Shown: piece after piece, positions 1 to 8,854 of the stretch | Numbering within the stretch: the stretch's first letter is position 1 | How the letters are laid out: every line of letters starts with the position of its first letter | DNA from: Anaeromyxobacter sp. | Lineage (GTDB): Bacteria > Myxococcota > Myxococcia > Myxococcales > Anaeromyxobacteraceae | Assembly: GCA_025360965.1 (NCBI GenBank) | Contig: JANYBC010000226.1 | Span: forward strand, 1-37,573 | Direction: 5' to 3' | Length of the DNA: 37,573 bases | Program-made: the position numbers and the translations under genes | Notes under the pieces: generated by a model | The model's database searches: none | Told to the model about the DNA's origin: nothing | Seen by the model: the letters and a program-made list of their open reading frames with translations, nothing else

Positions 1-1
1 C

Positions 2-409
2 TGGTTCGATCACCGGGTCGGCGCCTGGCTGGGGGCGCGGCTGGAGCGGAACCCGGGCAAGGGCCGCTGGCTCAGCCGCGAGCAGCTGGCCAGCTTCGAG
101 GCCTCCTATCGCCGCTGGGGCGGCTGGCTGCTGCTCTTCAACCGCTTCTTCCCCGGCGTTCGCGGCTTCCTCTTCCTCGCCGCCGGCGCCTCCCGCATCC
201 CGCTCTCGCGGGCCCTGCTGCTGGGCGGCCTCTCGGCGGCGCTCTGGAACGGCCTGCTGCTGTCGGCCGGGGCGCTGGTGGCGGAGAACCTCGAGGAACT
301 GGTGGGGCTGGTCGACCGGTACATGCGGACGGCCGGGCTGCTTGGTGGACTTGCCCTGCTGGTGGCCGTGGCGCGCGCGCTCTGGCTGCGGCGGCGGAAG
401 TCGCCATGA
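2..409 (+). CDS. DedA/VTT-family membrane protein, C-terminal part (5' end outside window)
   Basis: The open frame enters from the left edge and gives 135 residues before TGA. It carries the loop-plus-helix signature of the DedA (SNARE-associated, VTT) family: a FNRFFPGVRGF segment at about residues 47-57, then a small-residue-rich hydrophobic stretch and a LSAALWNG motif. Two further hydrophobic segments and a basic tail (LRRRKSP) end the protein. Family members are inner-membrane proteins linked to membrane homeostasis and possibly undecaprenyl-phosphate or phospholipid flipping; the substrate cannot be read here. The stop overlaps the ATG of the next gene (ATGA), so the two are probably co-transcribed and translationally coupled. 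The N-terminal third or so is missing because of the window edge, not because of damage. Confidence 0.8.
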   Translation, partial: WFDHRVGAWLGARLERNPGKGRWLSREQLASFEASYRRWGGWLLLFNRFFPGVRGFLFLAAGASRIPLSRALLLGGLSAALWNGLLLSAGALVAENLEELVGLVDRYMRTAGLLGGLALLVAVARALWLRRRKSP

Positions 410-1374
410 CCGGCGCGCTGCTGGCGCTGGCCCTCGGCCTGCTGCCGCAGGGGCGGGCCGCGTGGCGGATGGAGCTGGCCGGGCAACCGGTCGGCGTGGT
501 GTCGCTCGAGCTGCGCTGCGCCGGCCCGCGCTGCGCGGTGAGCTGGCTGTCGCGGCAGCGCCTCCCGGCCGAGGCCGGCGGCGCGGTGCAGGAGCGGCGC
601 GTGGAGCTGGAGGTCGATCTCGAGGGGCGGGCGCTCGGATCGGCGCACGTCACCGAGGGTGGCGTCGCCCGCCGCGTGGCGCTGCCGATGGGCGCGGTCC
701 CGGCGCTGCTGGTCGAGCCGCTGCTCGCGGCGCGGATGGTCGACGCGCCCACGGCCTGCCTCGACGCAACCGACGAGCTGACCGGCGCGCCGCTGCGGGC
801 CTGCGGCCGGCGCGAGGGCGGCCGGCTGCGGCTCGAGTTCGGCTCGGAGCTGGAGCTGGTGACGCCGGGGGCCGACGGCTTCGCCGGCGAGGTGGTGCTG
901 CCTGCCCAGCGCATCCACTTCCTGCGCGACCCGGAGGCCGAGATCCCGGCGCAGCCGCCGCGCCTCTTCGGCGTCGAAGTGGCCGGACCGGGCCGACCAG
1001 AAGGTGCCCGGCGCTTCTGCGGCGTGGGCCGCGACCCGCCACCCCCGACGGTCACCGCCGCGCTCCCCCCGCCCCGCCCGGACGGCTCGAGCTGCCAGGA
1101 GCAGACCGCCACCTGGCTCGCGCTGGCCCGCGCCGCCGGCTGGCAGGGCAGGACCGCCGTCGGCGTGGCCTGGTCGGGCGAAGCCTGGGCCTGGCACGCC
1201 TGGGCCGAGGTGCGGATCGGCGAGGCCTGGGTCGCGGTCGATCCGTCCTTCGGCCAGTCGCCGGCCCGCTCGGCGCGCTTCACGCTGGCCACCTGGGAGG
1301 AGGGGGATGAGGCGGCCCGCGCCGAGGCGGGGCAGAAGATCCTCGGCTGCTGGGGGCGGGCGCGCGTCGAGTAG
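406..1374 (+). CDS. Transglutaminase-like (papain-fold) protein
   Basis: This 322-residue protein has a short hydrophobic N-terminus (GALLALALGLLPQG), consistent with export, then about 200 residues of beta-rich sequence. The C-terminal domain holds a transglutaminase-like triad: Cys230 in SSCQEQTATWLALARAAG, His264 in WAWHAWAEV and Asp279 in AVDPSFGQ, the order and spacing of the Transglut_core fold. Bacterial members are usually cysteine proteases or peptide-processing enzymes rather than true crosslinkers. The gene overlaps the DedA-like gene by four bases. No substrate can be named. The stop is followed by a short hairpin and the convergent M20 peptidase gene. Confidence 0.8.
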   Translation: MTGALLALALGLLPQGRAAWRMELAGQPVGVVSLELRCAGPRCAVSWLSRQRLPAEAGGAVQERRVELEVDLEGRALGSAHVTEGGVARRVALPMGAVPALLVEPLLAARMVDAPTACLDATDELTGAPLRACGRREGGRLRLEFGSELELVTPGADGFAGEVVLPAQRIHFLRDPEAEIPAQPPRLFGVEVAGPGRPEGARRFCGVGRDPPPPTVTAALPPPRPDGSSCQEQTATWLALARAAGWQGRTAVGVAWSGEAWAWHAWAEVRIGEAWVAVDPSFGQSPARSARFTLATWEEGDEAARAEAGQKILGCWGRARVE

Positions 1375-1398
1375 TCGCGACGAGTACCCGACGCGACT
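1373..1398. terminator. Candidate bidirectional terminator hairpin between convergent genes
   Basis: A perfect 7-bp inverted repeat (AGTCGCG at 1373-1379, CGCGACT at 1392-1398) with a 12-base loop sits in the 37-bp gap between the convergent transglutaminase-like and M20 peptidase genes. There is no T-tract on either side, so it is a terminator-like hairpin only. Position is the main support. Confidence 0.3.
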
Positions 1399-1411
1399 GG
1401 CGCCGCCGCTA

Positions 1412-2590
1412 TTAAGCCAGGCTGGCCAGGTACCGCAGCAGCGCCTGGGCCTTCGGCACCAGCGAGTCGAGCTCGAGCCGCTCGTCACGGGTGTGAAAGC
1501 CGGCGCCGCGCGGCCCGAGGCCGTCGATCGAGGGGACGCCGATGGCGCCGGTGGTGCAGGCGTCGGAGCCGCCGCCGGCCAGCGGTGCCTCGCCCGAGGA
1601 GAGGCCGGACTGCCGCTGGCACTCGCCGTAAACCTCGGCCAGCGCCGCAGACGCCGCCGTCCGCTGCAGCGGCGCGCGCCATGAGGTCGGCGCCAGCTCG
1701 AGCCGGGTCCCCTCCACGGCCGCCTCGCGGCAGGCAGCGCGCAGCGCCTCGACCAGCCGCTCGCCGTCGGCCTCGGAGAGGAAGCGCAGGTCGACCCCGC
1801 ACTCGGCCTGCTCCGGCACGGTGTTCTTGGAGCTGCCGCCGCGGATGGTGCCGACGCTGACCGTGACGCCGCGCGGGTAGTCGGTGAGCCGCTGGGCGAG
1901 GTCGACGAAGCGGGCCAGCGCCCAGATGGCGTTCTTCCCCTTCTCGTGCTCGTTGCCGGCGTGGGCGGCGACGCCGGTGGCGGTGACGCGGACCGCCGCC
2001 GTCCCCTTGCGCCGGGTCACCAGCAGGTCGCCGGCCCGCCCCGACTCGAAGACCAGGGCGGCGCGGGCCCCCGCGGCCAATCGCCGCAGGTGCGGCTGCG
2101 AGGAGGGCGAGCCGACCTCCTCGTCCGAGACCAGAAGCCCGGCCACCGGCACCTGCGTGAGCAGGCCGGCGCGGTGGGCCGCCGCCAGCCCGAAGAGCAG
2201 CACCGCCAGGCCGCCCTTCATGTCGAAGCTGCCCGGGCCGTGGCCGAGTCGGCCGTCGACCCTCCAGCCGGAGAAGGTGCCCGGAGGGAAGACGGTGTCG
2301 GTGTGGCCGACCAGGAAGACTGGTGCGCCGGCCGCCGGGCCGCGGAAGGCGAGGTGCGGCCCGAACGGGGGCGCGGCGATCCGCTCCGGCGCCAGCTCCA
2401 GCGCCGCCAGCTCGCCCTCGAGCAGCGCCACCACCCGCTCGACGCCGTCCGCATCCCCGGTGTGGGAGTCGAGGCGCACCAGCTCCTCGACCAGCCCCTC
2501 AAGCGCGGGGCGCGAGGCCTCGAGCCAGGCGAGCGACTGCTCGACCGATGCGAAGCCCTCCTCGAAGCTCTCACCGAAGGTGTCCGACAT
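1412..2590 (-). CDS. M20-family metallopeptidase (carboxypeptidase G2 / ArgE-DapE type)
   Basis: This 392-residue zinc hydrolase belongs to family M20. Metal and catalytic motifs are visible in order: VGHTDTVFP (His ligand and general Asp), FDMKGG (bridging Asp), VSDEEVGS (catalytic Glu and ligand Glu), an FESG segment and a C-terminal FHTRDER (last His). A central lid/dimerisation domain lies between. Relatives remove amino acids from N-acyl substrates (carboxypeptidase G2, acetylornithine or succinyl-diaminopimelate deacylases). Divergent placement beside argC-argB makes an acyl-amino-acid deacylase role in arginine metabolism possible but unproven. The ATG at 2590 (MSDTFGESF) is chosen over an upstream in-frame TTG at 2623, which would run into argC. 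Confidence 0.85.
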   Translation of the reverse strand: MSDTFGESFEEGFASVEQSLAWLEASRPALEGLVEELVRLDSHTGDADGVERVVALLEGELAALELAPERIAAPPFGPHLAFRGPAAGAPVFLVGHTDTVFPPGTFSGWRVDGRLGHGPGSFDMKGGLAVLLFGLAAAHRAGLLTQVPVAGLLVSDEEVGSPSSQPHLRRLAAGARAALVFESGRAGDLLVTRRKGTAAVRVTATGVAAHAGNEHEKGKNAIWALARFVDLAQRLTDYPRGVTVSVGTIRGGSSKNTVPEQAECGVDLRFLSEADGERLVEALRAACREAAVEGTRLELAPTSWRAPLQRTAASAALAEVYGECQRQSGLSSGEAPLAGGGSDACTTGAIGVPSIDGLGPRGAGFHTRDERLELDSLVPKAQALLRYLASLA

Positions 2591-2602
2591 GGCGTGCTCG
2601 GG

Positions 2603-2608
2603 TATAAG
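2603..2608 (+). promoter_or_regulatory. Candidate -10 element (TATAAG) for leaderless argC
   Basis: TATAAG lies eight bases before the argC ATG, in a 26-bp gap shared with the divergent M20 gene. The predicted transcript start would fall at or just before the ATG, and no Shine-Dalgarno sequence is visible. This suggests leaderless translation. No convincing -35 element is seen. Confidence 0.3.
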
Positions 2609-2616
2609 TGCCTTCC

Positions 2617-3677
<1,061 letters not shown>

Positions 3678-3681
<4 letters not shown>

Positions 3682-4493
3682 AGACCATCGTCATCAAGCT
3701 GGGCGGGGAGCTCGTCGACAGCCCCGAGCTGGACCTCATCGCCGCCGATCTGCGCACGCTGGTCGACGGCTGGCACCGGGTGGTGATCGTCCACGGCGGC
3801 GGGCCCCAGGCCAGCGCGCTGCAGAAGACCCTCGGGCTCGAGACCCGGATGATCGCCGGCCGGCGCTACACCGACGCGGCCACCCTCGACGTCATGAAGT
3901 ATGTGCTGGCCGGCCAGCTCAACGTCGACCTCTGCGCCCGGCTGCTGGCGCGCGGGGTGATGCCGGTGGGGCTGCACGGCGCCTCAGGCCACATGGTGCA
4001 GGCGGCGCGGCGCCCGCCCAAGGTGATGCAGGGGGCCGGCCCCGAGCCGATCGACCTCGGCCTGGTCGGCGATGTGACCGGCTTCAATCTGGCGCTGCTC
4101 GGCGACCTCTGGGAGCGGCGCTACGTGCCGGTCATCGCCTGCCTTGGCTGCGATCGGAACGGGCAGGTGCTCAACATCAACGGCGACACGGTGGCGAGCC
4201 AGCTGGCCGGCGCGCTCCAGGCCGATGCCCTGGTGCTGGTCACCTCCACGCCGGGCGTGCTGCGCGACCTGAAGGATCCTTCGAGCCGGGTGCCGCGCCT
4301 CGGGCGGGCCGAGTTCGAGCGGCTGGTGGCCGACGGCACCATCTCGGGCGGCATGATCCCGAAGCTGGAGGAGTCGTTCGGCATCCTGGCCGGCGGCGCC
4401 CGGAGCGTCGTCATCATCGGGAAGCTCTCGGCCGGGGATCTGGCCCGCGCCGTGCTGGAGCCGGGGAGCGCCGGCACCGTGCTGGAGCCGTAG
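3678..4493 (+). CDS. argB: Acetylglutamate kinase (ArgB)
   Basis: This 271-residue amino-acid-kinase-fold protein phosphorylates N-acetylglutamate with ATP. Visible landmarks are the N-terminal IVIKLGGELVD nucleotide loop, VVIVHGGGPQ (substrate Gly loop), GRRYTDAATLDVMKYVLAGQLN, LNINGDTVASQLAGAL, and a C-terminal ISGGMIPKLEE lysine segment that contacts ATP. Length fits the family. It follows argC with a four-base overlap, so its product is passed straight to ArgC. The ASGHMVQAARRPP segment differs from the commonest ArgB wording, in keeping with the unusual ArgC branch. A LysZ-like role is an alternative, but no lysW carrier gene is nearby. Confidence 0.87.
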
Positions 4494-4514
4494 CCGCGCA
4501 ACCGGGAGGAGACC

Positions 4515-5759
4515 ATGTCCGAACGCCGAACGCCGTCGCCGCAGACGCTCATCTTCGAGAAGGGATACGACCCGCAGCGCTCCGAGGGGGCGGCGGTGCC
4601 GCCGCTCTTCCGCACCTCGACCTTCATCTTCAAGAAGGCGGTCGACGGCAAGCGGGCCTTCGAGCTGGCCTACGGCCTGCGCCAGCGTGAGGCCGGCGAG
4701 AGCCCGGCGCTCATCTACACGCGCGTCAACAACCCCAACAGCGAGATCCTCGAGGACCGGGTCACCGCCTGGGACGGCGCCGAGGCGGCCGCGCTCTTCT
4801 CCTCGGGGATGGGGGCCATCTCCTCGACCTGCCTGACGCTGCTCCGCCCAGGCGACACCATCCTCTTCTCCGACCCGATCTACGGCGGCACCGAGTACCT
4901 CTTCCGCAAGCTGCTCCCCGAGTTCGGCATCCAGACCGTACCCTTCCCGGCCGGCGCCACCGAGGCCGAGCTGCAAGCGCTGGCCGCCGCCCACCCCTCG
5001 ACCCGCGTCATCTACCTCGAGTCGCCGGCCAACCCGACCATGGAGCTCTGCGACGTGCCGGCGGCGCGGCGCGTGGCCGATCGGCTCTCCACGGCGGGGC
5101 GGCCGGTGCTGGTGCTGATCGACAACACCTTCCTCGGCCCCATCTTCTCCCAGCCACTCTCGCTGGGGGCCGACGTGGTGCTCTACTCGGCCACCAAGTT
5201 CTTCGGCGGCCACTCCGACCTGGTGGCCGGGCTGGCCATGGGGAAGGCCGAGGTCATCAACCGGGTGCGGGCCACCCGGACCATCATGGGCTCGATGTCC
5301 GACCCGGACACCGCCTGGCTCATCACCCGCTCGCTCGGCACCTTGCAGCTGCGCATGGAGCAGCAGCAGGCCAACACGGTGCGGCTCGTCGAGCTGCTGC
5401 GGGGCCACAGGAAGGTGAAGCGGGTCTACTACCCCGGCCTGCCGGAGATGGGCGAGCGGCAGGTGGCGCTCTGGAAGGAGCAGTGCAGCGGCGCCGGCAG
5501 CGTGGTCAGCTTCGACGTGGTCGGCGCCGAGGCCGAGGCCTACCGCGTGCTCGACGCCGTCCGCCACATGCGGCTGGCGGTGAGCCTGGGCGGCATCGAG
5601 ACGCTCATCGAACACCCCTGGTCGATGACCCACGCCGACATGACGCCTGAGCAGAAGCTGCACGCCGGGTTCGGGCCGGCCATGATCCGGCTCTCGGTGG
5701 GGCTGGAGGACCCGGCCGACCTGGTCGACGACCTGGAGCGGGCGCTGGAGAAGGCCTGA
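4515..5759 (+). CDS. PLP-dependent Cys/Met metabolism enzyme (cystathionine gamma-synthase / methionine gamma-lyase family)
   Basis: This 414-residue fold-type I PLP enzyme has the PLP-binding Lys228 in LYSATKFFGGHSDLVAG. Other family landmarks are YTRVNNPN, the FSSGMGAISS phosphate-binding loop, DPIYGGTEYLF, ESPANPTMELCDV, and SLGGIETLIEHPWSMTH near the C-terminus. These define the Cys/Met_Meta_PP family. Reactions range from cystathionine synthesis to beta/gamma elimination of cystathionine or methionine, and the residues visible do not decide between them. A strong ribosome binding site (GGGAGGAGA) precedes the ATG. The 21-base gap after argB suggests it is in the same operon, which would place sulfur amino-acid metabolism next to arginine synthesis. 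Confidence 0.85.
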   Translation: MSERRTPSPQTLIFEKGYDPQRSEGAAVPPLFRTSTFIFKKAVDGKRAFELAYGLRQREAGESPALIYTRVNNPNSEILEDRVTAWDGAEAAALFSSGMGAISSTCLTLLRPGDTILFSDPIYGGTEYLFRKLLPEFGIQTVPFPAGATEAELQALAAAHPSTRVIYLESPANPTMELCDVPAARRVADRLSTAGRPVLVLIDNTFLGPIFSQPLSLGADVVLYSATKFFGGHSDLVAGLAMGKAEVINRVRATRTIMGSMSDPDTAWLITRSLGTLQLRMEQQQANTVRLVELLRGHRKVKRVYYPGLPEMGERQVALWKEQCSGAGSVVSFDVVGAEAEAYRVLDAVRHMRLAVSLGGIETLIEHPWSMTHADMTPEQKLHAGFGPAMIRLSVGLEDPADLVDDLERALEKA

Positions 5760-5763
5760 ATCC

Positions 5764-5952
5764 TCAGACCTCCCCGGCCCGCATCCGCTGCCAGATCTCG
5801 CGGCGTTCCGGGGTGAGGAAGTCGGAGGTGAGCCTCCACGCGTCATGGAGCCAGCGGAGCTTCTGTTCCGGCGAGAGCGCGAGGTAGGCGCGCAGCTCGT
5901 CGTCCGAGTGGTGGTGCGAGAAGCCCCGAGTGGTGCCGTCAGCGCTGGCCAC
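5764..5952 (-). CDS. Small acidic/aromatic protein, partner type of a nucleotidyltransferase gene
   Basis: This 62-residue protein starts at GTG 5952. It contains HHHSDDELRAYLALSP followed by EQKLRWLHDAWRLTSDFL, helices rich in Trp and Leu. Short proteins of this type commonly sit beside genes for minimal nucleotidyltransferases, in arrangements that look like toxin-antitoxin or paired housekeeping units; this is from memory of the family and not shown here. The gene overlaps the 3' end of a damaged nucleotidyltransferase gene on the same strand, so it may have been orphaned. Its own frame is intact. Function unknown. Confidence 0.55.
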   Translation of the reverse strand: MASADGTTRGFSHHHSDDELRAYLALSPEQKLRWLHDAWRLTSDFLTPERREIWQRMRAGEV

Positions 5953-6111
5953 GGATCAGCTCCTGGACGCGCCGGAGCGCGTCCACGTCGGAGGCATCCT
6001 GGCTCCTTCCGGTGCCCGTCTTCATCCGGATCAGCACGTCGATGCTCGCCACCGCCAGTGTCAGCTCTCCGAGAGGGCGACGAGGACGTCATGATAGAAG
6101 AGCCCAGCCAC
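5939..6111 (-). pseudogene. Nucleotidyltransferase remnant with both ends kept and the centre deleted
   Basis: Reading the minus strand from GTG 6111 gives AGLFYHDVLVALSES then TGA (6061-6063), which looks like the first residues of a small nucleotidyltransferase. Immediately after, in another frame, comes LTLAVASIDVLIRMKTGTGR and then QDASDVDALRRVQELI to a TGA at 5939-5941. This second part closely resembles the usual C-terminus of such proteins (VASLEDLIRMK-like, then an Asp-Leu helix). The central catalytic region with the GG and DxD motifs is absent. About 100 or more residues appear to be lost and the frame is shifted, so the gene is dead. It overlaps the 62-residue partner gene. Confidence 0.55.
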
Positions 6112-6117
6112 GCCGGG

Positions 6118-6123
6118 AGCATA
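6118..6123 (-). promoter_or_regulatory. Candidate -10 element (TATGCT) before the nucleotidyltransferase remnant
   Basis: TATGCT on the minus strand is six bases before the GTG of the remnant gene. The layout matches the candidate leaderless starts of argC, dtd and the HIT gene. No clear -35 is present. The 81 bases between here and the rluA-like stop (6124-6204) contain nothing recognisable. Confidence 0.22.
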
Positions 6124-6204
6124 GCAAGGCGGTGACAGGCCTGCTCAGCGCCCCAGAGGGATGGCGAGCTCGTGGAGAGGGGCGGGCCTACCGTGATGGC
6201 GGCG

Positions 6205-7107
6205 CTAGGCGGTCCGCAGCGCCGGCGGCGGCGGGCACTCGATCACCAGCCGCGCACCGCCCACCGGATGGTCGAGCTCGAGCCGCTGGGCGTGGAGCAG
6301 GTAGCCCGGATCGCCCGGCAGGGCGCGGGTCCCGGGGAGAGGCAGGCCGCCGGCGCCGAAGAGCGGATCGCCGACCAGCGGGTGGCCGGCGAAGGCCAGG
6401 TGGATCCTGATCTGGTGGGGGCGGCCGGTCTCGATCGCCACCTCGACCAGCGCGCTGGCCGGCTCGCCACCGCGCCGCTCCAGCACGGTGACGTGGCTCC
6501 TCGAGGCCCGCCCGCCGGGCGAGGCGGCATGGACGGTGCCGAGCAGGGCGTGCGGCACCTCGCCGATGGGGGCGTCGACGGTGAAGTGATCGGCGACCGG
6601 GTGGCCGGCGCAGAGGGCGCGGTAGACCTTTCCGACCCGCCTGGCCCGGAAGGCGGCCTGGACCACCCCGGCCGCCGCGGCGGTCCGCGCGAAGAGCACC
6701 ACCCCGGAGGTGTCGCGGCCGAGCCGGTGCATGGGGCTGGCCTCCGGGGCGCGCCGGCGCACCACCGCCAGCAGCGTATGCTCGAGGTAGAGGCCGCCGC
6801 CCGGCATGGTCGGGAGGCCGCGCGGCTTGGCGACGGCCAGCAGCAGCGCGTCCTCGTGGAGCACGGCGGCGTCGAGCGGCACCGGCGGCTCCTCCCAGGG
6901 CGGTCGGCTCCAGCAGAGCCACTGCCCGGCGAACAGCAGCGCTGCGGCGCTGGTAGACGCGCCGTCGAGCGTCACCTGCCCGCGCTCGATCCGCTCTTGC
7001 CACTCGGCCGGCGTGGCGTGGCCAAACCGCTCGCTCAGGTGGGTGAGCACGGCGCGGCCGGCGCCGCGGGCGTCGACCTGCTCCCGGTAGGTGTGGCCGT
7101 GGTTCAT
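6205..7107 (-). CDS. RluA-family pseudouridine synthase with Gly in place of the motif Asp
   Basis: This 300-residue protein is predicted to isomerise uridine to pseudouridine in RNA. The N-terminal 60 residues resemble an S4-like RNA-binding segment (WQERIERGQVTLDG). The synthase core follows: LAVAKPRGLPTMPGG, MHRLGRDTSGVVLFAR, KVYRALCAG, and ETGRPHQIRIHLAFAGHPLVGDPLFG near the C-terminus. In characterised RluA, RluC and RluD the central motif is HRLDxxTSG with a catalytic Asp; here codon 6718-6720 makes it Gly130. An Asp stands two residues later. The ATG at 7107 (MNHGHTYREQ) is preferred because upstream in-frame codons give low-quality sequence. The target RNA is unknown. Confidence 0.78.
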   Translation of the reverse strand: MNHGHTYREQVDARGAGRAVLTHLSERFGHATPAEWQERIERGQVTLDGASTSAAALLFAGQWLCWSRPPWEEPPVPLDAAVLHEDALLLAVAKPRGLPTMPGGGLYLEHTLLAVVRRRAPEASPMHRLGRDTSGVVLFARTAAAAGVVQAAFRARRVGKVYRALCAGHPVADHFTVDAPIGEVPHALLGTVHAASPGGRASRSHVTVLERRGGEPASALVEVAIETGRPHQIRIHLAFAGHPLVGDPLFGAGGLPLPGTRALPGDPGYLLHAQRLELDHPVGGARLVIECPPPPALRTA

Positions 7108-7265
7108 CCCTCGCTCGCCTCGCCCCGCGCCGTACCACGCGGCGGCCGGCAGGCGCCATCGGCGGGCCGCGCCACAGGCGATGGGGCTGGTGCCCGGGGC
7201 GGTCGATTCCGGTGCAACGGCGGCTTTCACTTGCGCCGGGCCGCCGTCCGGAGCAGGAGTTTCGC

Positions 7266-7859
7266 ATGAGCCAGCTCCCCCACCGCGACTTCGAGGCCAG
7301 CTACCGGGACGGCGACGCCCCGTGGGACATCGGCCGTCCCCAGGCCGAGGTGGTGGCCCTGGCTGAGGCTGGACTGATCGTCGGCTCGGTCCTCGACATC
7401 GGCTGCGGCACCGGCGAGAACGCGCTCTACCTGGCCGGCCGAGGCCACGCCGTCTTCGGCCTCGACGGCTCGACCACCGGGATCGAGCTGGCCCGCCAGA
7501 AGGCGGCGGCGCGGAAGCTTCCGGTGCAGTTCCACGTCTGGGACGCGCTCGAGCTCAAGCCGCTGCGCAAGAGCTTCGAGACCGTCATCGACATCGGCCT
7601 CTTCCACGTCTTCTCCGACCCGGATCGGCGGCGCTACGCCGAGTCGCTGACCGAAGTGACCGCCTCCGGCTCCGACCTCCTCATCCTCAGTTGGTCGACC
7701 GAGGAGCCGCCCGGCCCGGGACCGCGGCGCATCGACGAGCAGATGATCCGCGACGCCTTCCGCGGCCTCTTCGTCACCATGGAGGTCAAGCCGGCGCTCT
7801 TCGAGCGGCTCGGCGCGCCGCCCGCGAAGGCGCTGCTGGCCAGGCTGACCAGGGTCTAG
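7266..7859 (+). CDS. Class I SAM-dependent methyltransferase
   Basis: This 197-residue protein shows methyltransferase motif I as SVLDIGCGTGENALYLAGRG, followed by an acidic residue in FGLDGS that would bind the SAM ribose, and a motif IV region ETVIDIGLFHVFSD. The N-terminal YRDGDAPWDIGRPQAEVV resembles the thiopurine/TehB-like small methyltransferases. The substrate is not evident. The ATG at 7266 is preceded by AGGAG-like sequence at the right distance, so longer upstream starts are rejected. It stands alone, divergent from the pseudouridine synthase gene across about 158 bp with no clear promoter. Confidence 0.82.
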   Translation: MSQLPHRDFEASYRDGDAPWDIGRPQAEVVALAEAGLIVGSVLDIGCGTGENALYLAGRGHAVFGLDGSTTGIELARQKAAARKLPVQFHVWDALELKPLRKSFETVIDIGLFHVFSDPDRRRYAESLTEVTASGSDLLILSWSTEEPPGPGPRRIDEQMIRDAFRGLFVTMEVKPALFERLGAPPAKALLARLTRV

Positions 7860-7931
7860 ACACGGACGCCTCGGCCGGTCCGGCGCATGCGCTGACTGGC
7901 GCCCGAGCGCGACGTTGGTTAAGTGGTCGGC

Positions 7932-8342
7932 ATGCGCATCCGCTCAATCGCCGCCGCCCTGCTGCTCGCCGCCTCGCCGCTCGCCGCCCTGGCCGCCCCT
8001 GCGGAGGTCGGCCAGCCGGCCCCCGACTTCACGCTCAACGACCTCGACGGCAAGCCGGTGCGGCTCGCCGACCTGAAGGGCAAGATCGTGGTGCTGGAGT
8101 GGATCAACCCCGGCTGCCCCTACGTGGTGGCGGCGCACACCAAGGGGTCCCTGGTCGACGCCGCAGGCAAGCTGGCCTACCGCGGCGCCGTCGACAACTC
8201 GCCCGACGGCGAGCGCGGCGCGCCCTCGGGCGGAACGCTGGTGGAGTACGCGGCGGTGGCGGTGGAGGATCTCCGCGCCGGCCGGCCCATCAAGGTGACC
8301 ACCACCAGGGCCTACGGCTGCGGCGTGAAGTACGCGAAGTGA
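7932..8342 (+). CDS. Exported redoxin-like protein with a large internal deletion
   Basis: This 136-residue protein has a signal peptide (MRIRSIAAALLLAASPLAALAAPA), then the start of a peroxiredoxin/thioredoxin-like domain: VGQPAPDFTLNDLDGKPVRL and LEWINPGCPYVVAAHTKGSL. Family members of about 190-200 residues continue with a substrate-binding block ending in a cis-Pro strand before DAAGKLAYRGAVDNSP. Here those pieces are joined directly, so about 60-70 residues including the cis-Pro strand seem missing, still in frame. The C-terminus (YGCGVKY) is normal. It probably cannot form a complete thioredoxin fold. It overlaps the next gene (GTGA). Confidence 0.7.
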   Translation: MRIRSIAAALLLAASPLAALAAPAEVGQPAPDFTLNDLDGKPVRLADLKGKIVVLEWINPGCPYVVAAHTKGSLVDAAGKLAYRGAVDNSPDGERGAPSGGTLVEYAAVAVEDLRAGRPIKVTTTRAYGCGVKYAK

Positions 8343-8854
8343 GACGCCGCGTGACGCAACGCCCCCGGCTGGCGCTGGCCGCGCTCCTGCTCCTGCTGCC
8401 GCTGGCCCCCGCCACCGGCGCTGACCCCGCGACGCCCACCGCCCCGCCTCCAGCCGCTCCGCCACCCGCCGCCCCGGCCCCGGCCCGCGCCGAGGCCGGA
8501 CCTTGGACCGTCGCCCTGGAGCAGGCCGGGCCGCTCCAGCGCGGGGTGCCGGCCGCGGCCACCATCCGGCTCGCGGCGCGCGACGGCCACCACGTCAACC
8601 TCGAGTACCCGGCCGCCTTCAAGCCGGACCCGCAGGCCACCGTCGCCTTCGGCGGCGCCCGCGTGGCCCTGGCGGTCACGGCGCGGCGTCCCTGCGCCGG
8701 GCGCCCCGACGAGACCTGCGAGCTGGAGTGGGCGCTGCCCTTCACGCCCGGCCCGCCGCCGGTGCGGCTCTCGGGGACGGTGCTCTTCAGCGTCTGCACC
8801 GCCGAGCGCTGCCTCATCGAGCGGGTGGCGCTCGGCCTCGGCCTCGGCCGCTGA
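8339..8854 (+). CDS. Exported DsbD-alpha-like protein
   Basis: This 171-residue protein starts at a GTG that overlaps the redoxin stop. A signal peptide (LALAALLLLLPLAPATGA) is followed by a Pro/Ala-rich linker to about residue 50, then a beta-rich domain with HHVNLEYPAAFKP and a C-terminal SVCTAERCLIERVAL segment. A Cys pair in this wording is typical of the periplasmic N-terminal domain of DsbD-like thiol-disulfide interchange proteins. A coupled role with the upstream redoxin in periplasmic thiol chemistry is likely. It lacks the DsbD membrane and thioredoxin domains. An alternative GTG lies at 8351. Confidence 0.62.
   Translation: MRRRVTQRPRLALAALLLLLPLAPATGADPATPTAPPPAAPPPAAPAPARAEAGPWTVALEQAGPLQRGVPAAATIRLAARDGHHVNLEYPAAFKPDPQATVAFGGARVALAVTARRPCAGRPDETCELEWALPFTPGPPPVRLSGTVLFSVCTAERCLIERVALGLGLGR

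Noticed and set aside
2608-2616. GTG at 2608 as the argC start
   Set aside because: It overlaps the TATAAG box, adds three residues without family match, and ATG 2617 gives the normal N-terminus.
3984-6122. A 712-codon open frame on the minus strand across argB and the PLP-enzyme gene
   Set aside because: Its translation is Arg/Gly/Ala/His-rich without motifs, and it lies opposite two clearly recognised genes; long antisense frames are normal at this GC content.
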